Shown here one piece after another: positions 1-9,226 of a stretch of 64,000 bases of DNA. The notes under the pieces are model-generated. The model saw only the letters and a program-made list of their open reading frames with translations. It searched no databases and was not told the DNA's origin. Position numbers and translations under genes: made by a program. The first letter of the stretch is position 1, and each line of letters opens with the position of its first letter. The stretch spans positions 62,001 to 126,000 of the forward strand of contig JAACJP010000015.1 in NCBI GenBank assembly GCA_013368375.1. Direction: 5' to 3'. The stretch is from Tricholomella constricta (lineage: Eukaryota; Basidiomycota; Agaricomycetes; Agaricales; Lyophyllaceae).

Positions 1-49
1 TCTACTATATCTAGGACTCCTTGGGACGCGATTGACTGATTTTGCGCAA

Positions 50-222
50 TGATTTCTAAGGCTACGTGAGCTTGCGAACGGCTAGCCTAAGTTGAAATAA
101 GATTGGCGCAACTACGAAATTTCAGCAGGCCGCCATGTGACTCGGATTATCTCATTGCGGGCGGCCTGCGGGCACAGTCTCAAACTTCCTTCTCCTCTCG
201 TGCTCGTCAAAAATTTCATCTA
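50..222 (+). repeat. N1 5' terminal repeat A1
   Basis: This stretch is nearly identical to 17387-17560, beginning at gatttctaagg and ending just before the gag frame. It is the leader copy of the split direct repeat and probably contains the promoter and transcript start. Confidence 0.85.
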
Positions 223-227
223 TTATT

Positions 228-1715
228 GTGCCCCTTCTGCTCCCCAATGCTAAGGTCCTCGGTCCTCTTCCAGAGGATTTTGATTTCGATGCCCATATTG
301 TTCCGCCTGATGAACTTATGATTCCTGAGCTTCCCCTAGCTATGCGGGTTGCGCGTAATGTCGACATTGAAAAGTTTAACGACGACAGTATTTTCAAGAC
401 CGTCACTGCTAAGGAAACGGCTTGTCCTCGTCCAGCAGATCTGGACATCGGTCCGCCTCTGAAACCGCCTTATGCCCTTACGGATGAGGAATTACAAGAA
501 TTCGTTGAAAGCGATGCCCTCTGTCAGGCGCTTGCTCCTTTACCCATCGTTCTCGTTTGTTTTATCGAAGGCGAGCGGTCTCGGGTCAAGAAAGTCGCAG
601 AAGTGGGCAGGCAGTTGGATCGGGAAAAGGAGAAGGAAGCGGAGGCAAAAACCCGAACCAAATTGCTCAGGAGTACGCGCCTTGTTGACCCGGTCAAGCA
701 GGTGCCCACCCAATGAGACCGGATCACCATTCCGACGACGTATCTTCTCGGTATCAAGAACAAGCTATGTCCTCCTCTCAATTTCTTTACGAATGAACAC
801 ATTGAAGTCGTCAATTACGCACCTCAAGAAATTCACTTCAAACTTCTTTGGCCTTGGGCGGATGAGGACTCGTCCAAAAAGGTGCAGTTGCTCGACATGC
901 CGAAGATGGTCGCCTTGTGGGGCTCGGACGACTTAAGCTCTGGTCTCACCCCATTTCACTATACCGAGGCCACAACCAACCTACTCACGGCGCTTGAACT
1001 TTTGTGTAACTCCAACCCCAATTCGTCGAATATGCTCGGCACCAATTCGCCCGTCACGCAAAACGTCAACTTGACTCTGTCTCACGTCACAGAGTTCAAG
1101 AAGCATCGCGACTTCTTTTTGCAACTTGACAACTTCGAGACTACCTATCAGGATTGGTATCCGTTTGAAGTCAAAGCTCGCAGGGATGTCCTTAAAGGTG
1201 TCTTGTTTGATTGGGATGCCTATGCCTCTGAGTTTCTCTTATGCATTCGTTTGGGTGAACTCGAAAGGGAGCGCAGAGTTCATTCATTCATGCACAAGTG
1301 TTCTTCAGATTCGGAGCATTTCGCGACCAACAAGAGTCCTCATCTGGCATGTCCGGACCAAGGCTCTTGCTCGCAGCGTTCGTGCCAGTCCTTTTGGTCG
1401 AATCCCGGCCGGACTCCTCAATGTCTCATCTGCAGAAAGGGGCATGCCTACCACAGTCACCCCCTTTTGTTGACGTCCTTCGAGGATGGAAAGCCTCTCT
1501 TTGCGCGTCTCAACGATAACGGGATCTGGACAGCCAAGGCCTACAAGGGCTCTCCCTCTAAGAGATTGTGTGCCCTCTTCAACCTCAGCCGTTACTGCGA
1601 TGGTCGACATTGTACCGACATCGCCCACGTCTGCTCCCTATGTGGAGGATCGCATGGAGCTTTCGAGCGAAGCAGCGCCTGTGACCGTGTCTTCGACGGT
1701 TACATCCAGGCATGA
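228..1715 (+). pseudogene. N1 gag-like protein (nonsense-disrupted)
   Basis: Structural (gag) protein of the Ngaro element, about 495 codons, aligning along its length with the N2 and N3 copies. The position matching the ATG of N3 (24709) is GTG here, so the start codon appears lost. An in-frame TGA at 714-716 replaces an arginine codon seen in N3. The N-terminal half is acidic and proline-rich, followed by a charged Lys/Glu segment. The C-terminus has a Cys/His cluster (CLIC-x4-H, then FCDxRH ... CSxCG-x2-H ... C) rather than a retroviral CCHC knuckle. Its TGA stop (1713-1715) follows GCA, where the RT frame lies +1. Function is inferred from position and homology between copies. Confidence 0.75.
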
Positions 1716-2289
1716 GTCTAATTCTGGCATGTCCACTCAGCCATCTCCGCTGCCGTATCGCGATTTCACTGATAGCATACACTCTTGTTCCAAATCTCTC
1801 AATTCCTCTCCTTCGGATGACGATCTCTTCGAGCGAGTCGTCACACCTTACGACGCCTCGGCCTTTGAACGCTTACTCGCTAAACATAACCTAACTTCTT
1901 CTTACCCCCTACTTGTCAACAACCTCAAACATGGATTTCCACTCGGTACTCTCCCTAAGCTTGATCGCACTGTGGTCATAAAAAATCATCCTTTGGTCAG
2001 TCTACACCCGGCCGCGGTCGAAGAATACATCTCGACCGAACTCGATTGCGGTCGCATGTCTGGACCCTTCTCTCTATCAGACGTAGAACGTATTATGAGG
2101 GGTCCCATCTACTCTTCCCCTTTCATTGTTGCCGACCATGACGTCGGCCCTGATATGCCTCCCAAATTGCGAGTCTGCTGTAACCTTTCGAAAGGAGATC
2201 CTATGACGGGCATGCCCTCCGTTAACAGTTTCATCTCTAAAGATGACTTCCCTACTCGTTTTGATATGGCTTTCAGGGTTGCCGACGAG

Positions 2290-3598
2290 GTGCGTTCTCT
2301 CGATCTCTTATCCTACAATCTTCTCCTCCTATATGTCTTCGCCGATTCCGGCCCACTCGACAATTAAACTTGTCCTCTCAATATCCTAACTCCCGATGTC
2401 GTATGATAGAGCTAGGAGGCCTGTGGGTGCTGTACGCAACAACAATACAACTAACAACTATAGGGGACGAGAAGTGTTAAAAGTTCCCAAACACGCAAGT
2501 GTGCAGGGCTAAAAAGATGGTTTGGACTGAGGTAAAGACAATCCGACTCGTTATTAGTCGAACCGACGATGATGCGAAGAGCACAATAGTATGCGATAGT
2601 TCCCAGTTGGAACGAGTCGGCGACGCGACTGTCGATGTCGGTGATGCGACAACGAGACGAACGATGCTAAAACGGAGAACTCACGGGTTCGGGCGACGGT
2701 TACGGGCGGACGGATACGGCGGTTTACGAGATTTACTACAGAGGCGACGGTTACGGCGGTTTGCGACGGGTTTATACGATGAGGACGATGCGGAGACGAC
2801 GGAGACGATGGTTTTTGAGCTATTAACTCTGAACGTGAGGGAAAATACGGGCTATAATTCACTGCGTTTGTAAGTACTACATGGGTGCGTTTATATGGTA
2901 AGGTAAGATTATCGACCCTTAGTGCGACCACGCAGGTGTTGCATGTCGGGTTGTCGCCAAGTCTGATATCGCACGATTCGTTTTCCTGAGGGAGTGGTCG
3001 GTGTGAAGTGTTATCGATCGATTAACGGTGTCGGATCGGATAGGGGTTAGGGAGATTTGGCATGCGGAGCTCCGTGCGGTGACGGATCTGTGCCGTGAAT
3101 AGGAGGCGGGAGGGCGAGCCGGCAGACGCGTCGTGGGTGGCGCCCCCGATCGGTTATTAACACCTGACAGAGGGCCGTGCGCCCTTACTGGTTGATTGCG
3201 CGACTATTCCGACTTCCGGAGGCCAAGAGAAGGTTGGCTGATCAGGCCCGTCGTATGTGGTCGGCGAGTCGGTCGGTATCGTCGCTAGCGCTCCTGGGCT
3301 GCTTATCGTGGTCAGACAGTCGGTGTTGTTGCGCGCGCTCCTGAGCTGTTTATCGCGGTCGGGCCGTCGGTTGGTGACCAGCCACAGAGGGTGCACATCA
3401 ACGACATACTCTTCTTCTTTATATACTCTCTGCCGATCTCGGCCTAATCAATATTCTATCCCCACGGGCAATATCTTTGACTGTCGCACTCCGACATCCT
3501 CCTCTCATTGGGGCATTGAACTCTCTTATATTTTCATCTCTTATCATCTCTTATCATCTCTATTTCTCTCTTCTCATCTAATCACTACTCCTCGGCAG
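2290..3598 (+). other. Enlarged intron of the N1 RT gene
   Basis: The same intron is 560 bp in N2 and 336 bp in N3, but 1309 bp here. The outer parts are pyrimidine-rich like the other copies. The middle (about 2395-3405) is purine- and CpG-rich and looks like inserted foreign DNA. A 6-bp direct repeat gggtgc (just before 2430 and near 3390) is a possible target duplication. I could not find convincing terminal repeats, and no coding region stands out. Confidence 0.6.
3273..3366. repeat. Tandem duplication, about 47-bp period
   Basis: Two diverged copies (starting near 3273 and 3320) share tcggt, gcgctcctg and gctg(c/t)ttatcg(t/c)ggtc in order. They lie in the foreign-looking middle of the N1 intron. 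Confidence 0.6.
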
Positions 3599-4799
3599 GT
3601 TGCTCGTGCACCTCCCGGTACTCAGGCCATGTCTCTCGACATTAAGGCTTTCCACCGTACTTGCCCTGCACTCCCACATCACAAACCTTTCCTCGTCGTC
3701 TCATTTGGCGACAAGTTTTTCATCGATCACGTTCATCCCTTCGGCCTTCGGCCAGCAAGCAGCAACTCCGGACAGGTGGCTAATGCCTCTGTCGACATTT
3801 GGCACGCTGAAACTCATTCGGACACCTTATTCCTAAAATACGAGGATGATATCGAAGCTTTCCGTTTCCCGGTCGCCAACGGCCCTTTCTGTGATGGACA
3901 ATACTCTTACACCTATGACCGTGATTCGGTTATGGCGTTAATCGCAGATCTTCATATTCCCTGGCATCCCGAAAAAACGGGCTCTTGTTTCTCATCTTCG
4001 TTTACTTTCATTGGTTTCTCATGGAACCTCGAGCTTCGCCTCGTAGCTCTCCCTGAGAAGAAGCGTCTGAAATACTTTACTTGCGTTTCAAACATGTTAG
4101 ATGCCCATACACGCCTTCGGGCCTCTTTCCATTTACGCGACATACAAGTCGTGCACAGCACACTCGTCCACGTTTCTTTTGTCTTCCCTGACGGCTCTTC
4201 GCATCTGCCTGCTTTCTCTAACTTCATGTCAGGATATAAAGGCAATACCTTCGTCTTACATCATCTCTCAGACTCCGTCGTCCACGCTCTGTGATGGTGG
4301 CAGAACAAACTCACCGACACCCAAGGATTTCGCCAATTACATCCCATAGGTGATATCACTGACAATGAGATTTATGTTGATGCCTCCACCTCGTGGGGTA
4401 TCAGCATTATTATCGATCAATACTGGCACGTGTTTCGCTTGCGGGATGATTGGAAACGTCCACAGCACGATATATGCTGGCTCAAGGCCGTCGCCATTGA
4501 ATTTGCGACTTACTTCCTCATCCAACTCGGTTTCTCTCATACTCGCCTTCGCATTCATTCAGACAATTTCGGTGCAATCGGAGCTCATCACAAGTCTCGC
4601 AGTCCCAACGTGCCCATAAATCTCTGTGCTTGTCGTACTTACGCCGCACTCGCAGAATACATCATTGTTCCTATTCACACATACGTCCCTTCTGAACTGA
4701 ATCCCGCTGATCCCATCTCGCGTGGAGAATCCGGATCTCCCTCTCGGACTTGGTTAACGCGTGCTTTTCCTTTACTGCGCGAACTCTTATCCTTCTTCC

Positions 4800-5747
4800 A
4801 TGGATAACCTCCGTCCACCTCCGGCCTCCCATGAGGTCGTCGACGTTGGTTTAGGGGCTTTCGTCGGCCGAAACCCCTTTCCACGCAAATCGACTGTCGA
4901 AACACACCTGGTCGTACAACCTCCCTCGCATTCCAAAACTCTCACTCTCTCAACCATTTATCCTGGCGTATCCGTTATGACGTCTTCTCAACCTCACACC
5001 TCTTTGTAGGTCTCTCTTCTCTCTCCATACTCGATCTCATCTCTTTTAACAGCTCCCCTACGCTTCCTCATACTTCGCACAAACATTCTCTTCCCACCTC
5101 ATTCAAAAATTCACATCGTGCTGCTCGCTCTCCGAATCTGTCTGCGCAGCACATGTCACTCTCGACTGTTTATCCCGGCATATCGGTCATGACCCCCACG
5201 CAACGCATCACCTCATCGTGGGTTTCTCACTTTCTTTCTCCACCTCTTCTCATTTCCTCACAGCTCCTCTACAAACTTCTCCGCTCACGCTCCCATCACC
5301 TCTGATCACTCTCGCCCTCCTCCAATTACAGCTTCGATCGTCGCACCCGGCGTTACCGCCATGTCCTCCACCACACCTTCCCACTTCACTTATTCCTCTC
5401 GCCGTTCAGCAGTCAAAAAACTCCCACAACGCACTCCCCGTAATCCTTCCTCTCTCAATCGTTATCAACCCTCCGACTTTCGCCCTCTCGTACCGGCAGA
5501 CCAACGACTTCTGCTCTGGACTACACCCCATTCGCGTCAGAACCAAAACCTTATGAACTCTCAGCTCGCCCCTCGCCTCCAGGTATCTCTTACCATCTCG
5601 CATCTCTATCATACTCATTCTCTATAGACAAAGATCTTCGAATGCTTCCTCGCATCCCTTTCCGATTCCACACGTCAAACTTACAGTGCCGGACTTCTCC
5701 ATTTTACGCAATTCTGTGATTGTGAGGCCATTCCGGAGCACTCTCGC
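4800..5747 (+). pseudogene. N1 tyrosine recombinase gene, 5' part (cut by G1)
   Basis: Begins with the ATG at 4800, inside the end of the RNase H gene (ATGGATAA overlap). The N-terminal region is low-complexity, rich in Pro/Ser/Thr, with a recurring PGVxVM-like motif. It carries stops (first at 5007-5009). A segment near 5490-5525 (PADQRLLLWTTPHS) is conserved in all three copies. An intron at 5583-5627 (GTATCT...CTATAG) precedes the recombinase domain, which starts around 5628 (FECFLASLSDSTRQ). The frame is interrupted after 5747 by G1 and resumes at 16221. The recombinase integrates a circular or linear DNA copy in place of a DDE integrase. Confidence 0.7.
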
Positions 5748-5982
5748 TGTAACGACGGCGCGTTACAATACGTCTATATTTGAGACGCGACCTGTTTGGC
5801 ATTACCGTCTGGTAATGCATGACCATCTTTGTTATGCGTATATAAATGTCCTGTACAGTTTATGCTTAGATAATCCTTTGCACCTTCACCCTGTACACGT
5901 ACTTAGCAGAATCCCACAGATTGGTCTAGCTTAACGTGTCTGGTGTCTCGCAAGGATCCCCCAACCCCGTACAACCGTTACA
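5748..5982 (+). repeat. G1 5' LTR
   Basis: 235 bp, TGTAACG...CGTTACA. It contains a TATA-like tatataaa near 5842 and an upstream perfect palindrome at 5799-5818 (GCATTACC-gtct-GGTAATGC). The first 20 bp are themselves an inverted repeat (TGTAACG...CGTTACA). The sequence right after the LTR is cttttttaagctaccc, not a TGG-type tRNA primer site. Confidence 0.95.
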
Positions 5983-6349
5983 CTTTTTTAAGCTACCCAG
6001 CTTTGCTATCTGCTTAACTGCTCTCTATCGTCGACGTCGACTCGCTTATCAGCGCCATCACCATCACCACAACCCTGAAACGAAGATCTATCTGCGATGG
6101 ATCCAAACCGAGCGCCACCGAGCGCTACCAGCTCTGAAAACACACCAACGATACAATCTATCGTCGATCCGCCAGTACCGCGACCTCCTATAGCCTATGT
6201 GCCGCCTCAACGTCGTTCGGACGAAGTCGGGCAAGGTGTAGCAGCAGCAGAGGGACCAACAGCGGTAAGTAGCCTGGAGCTACTATTAATGCACGCCACA
6301 GAGCGCCCAGCCGCAAGGTTAGGCACTCTGGGGGTCGAAACTGCTGAAG

Positions 6350-9226
6350 ATGCGAGTCTTAGACAGGCATCGGACGATGGCCCCGCAACAAGCGTACGCC
6401 GCGTACGCCGCCTCCCCGGCCCCCACTGCTGCACCACAGTCTTCGGTACAAGCCCCGGTACACGCCAACACGGATAACCAGTCGGTTACGAGTGCGTACC
6501 TTCGACGACGGGCGTTATCGCCTGTCAGCTCGACGGCAGAATCGGACACCGGGACCCTGAACATCTTCAGGTTCTCGCCCCTCCTCAAGCGCCAGGTTCA
6601 CCTCTACTGGTCAGAATACCAGTCGATGGTCCCAGACGCTAGTCGACGTACTCAGATGAATGAGAACGCGCTAGGCTCCGCCTACGTACACTGTGCGATC
6701 ATGGACACGGAGCCTGATACGAACAGTATCGAATTCGTAAAGCTAGTTATCGAAGGCATTCGCTTCGAAATAGATAACTATTCTATGGCCACTGTCTTGG
6801 AAGCATCGAGGTCTTCGACACCGAAAGCTCCGCAAGCAACAGTAGGAACAACACAAGCAGCCGACAGCATCGGCCCTGTGCTCACCACGCCTGTAAAAAT
6901 CGAGGATCGTGTGGATGAAACACACGACGGCGTCAAACCGATTGAGGAAAGGCCTGCGCCTGCTCAAACACTACGGTTCACGACTGAGACATCACCGCCT
7001 GTGATACAAGTCCCTGGGAATGCATCCCGTCGATACCCAATGGCAGACTCGTGGGCAGACAGAGTCGCCCTCCAGCGCGAGCGGGATCGAGACTTGCAGC
7101 AACAGGGTCATTCGGTTTACGATGACCAGGGAGTGATCTTTATCGGACGTCAGCCCGTCGACCAAATGAAGAGCATTTATTTCGAGTCGATTGGACAACC
7201 TCACAAACAGGATAATAATGTGCAGAGTGCCCCCTACGATGAGCACCTGCAGGGACGTGATCAACAGCAAACATTTGCTATAGATCGACCTCCTCATGAG
7301 ACTCCCGTAGTTCGTACGCATTTTACCAATGCTCGTGGACGCGGTAGGGGAATGAGCGTTGTGAACCCTATATCACGAAACCCAGGTAGATCAAGTGAAA
7401 CCCCTGGGCGTGGGTTCTCGATGCCTCCGCAAGTGCGGTCAACTTCCCGAAACCCCGGAGTCGCTGAAGCTGTGGAACAACACCGAGATTCTATGCATGT
7501 ACGCTTGAAAGCGCTGCTAGAAGAACAACTCGGTACACGCCTGCAACTTCCCCAGGGTAGTAAATTGAGGCGATCTGACGCGTCCAAAACTATAACTCCA
7601 TACGCTGGAGGAACCAAGTTTAGCGACCTTGAAAGGTGGCTAACGGACGTGTGCGTTCATTTAGCCGCATGCCAGTATGGTGGCGACGAACGCGACCGTG
7701 AACGCGTGCTCGTTGTACCAGAGTTTCTCAGAGGAGAAGCTAAGACATGGTACCAGCGCCACGTCGTTCATGTAAATCGTCGTCAACGCCATTGGACGTT
7801 TGAAGACGTCATTCTTGGATTGTATGATCGCTTTGTACAGCCGTCAACAATGCAGGATGCACGAGAGGACTTCTACGATGCTACTTATAATGAGAGCATC
7901 GGAGTTCAAGGGTTTTATGACGAGCTCATGGACCACGCACAAAATATGGCTGTGTTCCCAGACGAATACACCGTGCGTGATACCTTCCTGGAAGGTATAC
8001 CCAAAGATATGCTCGTCGCCCTAATTAAGGAAGGTGGATTGTCACCTGAGATAAATACAGTCGATGAGTTTGTCTCCGAGGCGAAGGCGTATGAGTCTGC
8101 CTCTAAGACAGCTGCGCACTACCTTGCTCGTAACTCACGCCGTCGTTCGCGCCGGAATCCCGAAGTAACATCTTCGAGGCCCCGCGGAGGTGGGCGAATC
8201 GGTACCACTTTCATTCGCAAGTCCGCCTTAGCAGGAGGACTACACGCGAGAGTGGTGGCTACGCCACTGCGTGGACGAGGAGGAAAGGTGGGAGTGCAAG
8301 CACGCCCTGACCCAAACTCGGGTGCGCCACCCAATAGACAGTTGGAACGCCCCCAACTGCATTCATCTCCGACACCGAATCCGTCACCAGCGGCAGATGT
8401 CATCTGCTACAAATGCGGAAAGAAAGGTCATTACTCGAGAGAATGTAAACAGAAACCGTATCCCGTGCGTGCTCAGATACGAGCAGCTCGGACCGCAGTT
8501 GATGAAGAGGACGATGATTCGGAAATGGATCAGGAGAATGAGGCTGATGACGAGAGTGGACATACCTCTGCTAATGAAGCGGATAATCCACCTGAGTCGT
8601 TGGTAGACAGCGACAGCGATGAACTCATTGAGGTCGATGTCTATGATAATGACTGCTACTCCCGAGACAGCGAGACTGAAGTCCTGAGGGCGATAACGGA
8701 ATTACCGTTGGATGAAACTCGCCAGATAAAGATGCGCAAAGTACATCTTCGCGCATCGAAAGTAGCTAAGGCTCGCCCAGTGCATAAGCGCGACGACAAG
8801 GAGTGTTTAGCCACATATGTCAATGTAGGCGGACACGACGCGTGGACGCTATGGGACTCGGGTAGTACAACTACGGGCGTAACCCCGGCGTTTTCCCAGG
8901 TAGCGGGATTGCGCGTGTTCCCGTTGGACGCGCCAATAACGCTGCAATTGGGAACGATTGGAAGTCGCTCGACAGTGAACTTTGGGTCTGATGCGTTAGT
9001 TAAAACACACGGATCTGAAGAAATGCTGTATGTCGATATAGCAAACTTTGACCGATATGATATGATTATCGGTACTCCATTTATGCGAAAGCATGGAGTT
9101 ATCCTTGATTTCGCGACGAATACAGTTGTGGTCAACGGTGTATCAACCGAAGCCACAAAGGTAGACCTCCGGGATACTGATGGACGGCTGCGCCGCTATC
9201 GTACCACGGATAAACCCCGGGATTGA
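6350..9226 (+). CDS. G1 gag with aspartic protease, ending in a readthrough-type UGA
   Basis: Structural polyprotein. A helical N-terminal domain (VHLYW...) corresponds to a domain in G2 and E3 gag. A capsid-like region (GGTKFSDLERWL, LRGEAKTWYQRHV, FEDVILGLYDRF) follows, then a basic stretch, a zinc knuckle CYKCGKKGHYSREC near 8405, an acidic tract, and a pepsin-like protease with DSGSTTT near 8853 and a hydrophobic IIGTPFM segment. ATG 6350 opens the frame. An upstream ATG at 6097 could join it through a candidate intron 6265-6322 (GTAAGT...GTTAG), which restores frame exactly. The TGA at 9224-9226 is followed by CTC, and the same frame continues open into pol. Confidence 0.88.
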   Translation: MRVLDRHRTMAPQQAYAAYAASPAPTAAPQSSVQAPVHANTDNQSVTSAYLRRRALSPVSSTAESDTGTLNIFRFSPLLKRQVHLYWSEYQSMVPDASRRTQMNENALGSAYVHCAIMDTEPDTNSIEFVKLVIEGIRFEIDNYSMATVLEASRSSTPKAPQATVGTTQAADSIGPVLTTPVKIEDRVDETHDGVKPIEERPAPAQTLRFTTETSPPVIQVPGNASRRYPMADSWADRVALQRERDRDLQQQGHSVYDDQGVIFIGRQPVDQMKSIYFESIGQPHKQDNNVQSAPYDEHLQGRDQQQTFAIDRPPHETPVVRTHFTNARGRGRGMSVVNPISRNPGRSSETPGRGFSMPPQVRSTSRNPGVAEAVEQHRDSMHVRLKALLEEQLGTRLQLPQGSKLRRSDASKTITPYAGGTKFSDLERWLTDVCVHLAACQYGGDERDRERVLVVPEFLRGEAKTWYQRHVVHVNRRQRHWTFEDVILGLYDRFVQPSTMQDAREDFYDATYNESIGVQGFYDELMDHAQNMAVFPDEYTVRDTFLEGIPKDMLVALIKEGGLSPEINTVDEFVSEAKAYESASKTAAHYLARNSRRRSRRNPEVTSSRPRGGGRIGTTFIRKSALAGGLHARVVATPLRGRGGKVGVQARPDPNSGAPPNRQLERPQLHSSPTPNPSPAADVICYKCGKKGHYSRECKQKPYPVRAQIRAARTAVDEEDDDSEMDQENEADDESGHTSANEADNPPESLVDSDSDELIEVDVYDNDCYSRDSETEVLRAITELPLDETRQIKMRKVHLRASKVAKARPVHKRDDKECLATYVNVGGHDAWTLWDSGSTTTGVTPAFSQVAGLRVFPLDAPITLQLGTIGSRSTVNFGSDALVKTHGSEEMLYVDIANFDRYDMIIGTPFMRKHGVILDFATNTVVVNGVSTEATKVDLRDTDGRLRRYRTTDKPRD

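Larger units (their letters stand above)
1714..4807 (+). pseudogene. N1 reverse transcriptase-RNase H (one intron, one nonsense codon)
   Basis: RT-RNase H polyprotein of the YR retrotransposon, read in the +1 frame relative to gag. The RT N-terminal part (fingers, SKDDFPTRFDMAFRVA) ends at 2289. An intron (2290-3598, GTGCGT...CGGCAG, branch-like ctaat near 3578) separates it from motif A (SLDIKAFH) and the catalytic YEDD (LKYEDDIEAF). RNase H follows with VDAST, HSDN and NPADPISR motifs. TGA at 4292-4294 stands where N3 has an arginine codon. The short intron that N2 and N3 have at the FMSG codon is absent here. The stop codon (4805-4807) overlaps the recombinase start by 8 nt. Confidence 0.85.

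Noticed and set aside
2499..2931. Overlapping frames of about 125 codons on both strands inside the N1 intron
   Set aside because: Low-complexity Arg/Asp-rich sequence, no homologue in sister copies, and located inside an intron.
3040..3055. Telomere-like ggggttaggg
   Set aside because: A single occurrence without repetition.
4800..5747. DNA methyltransferase domain between RNase H and recombinase (DIRS1-type)
   Set aside because: No methylase motifs in any of the three copies; together with split direct repeats this fits Ngaro rather than DIRS1.
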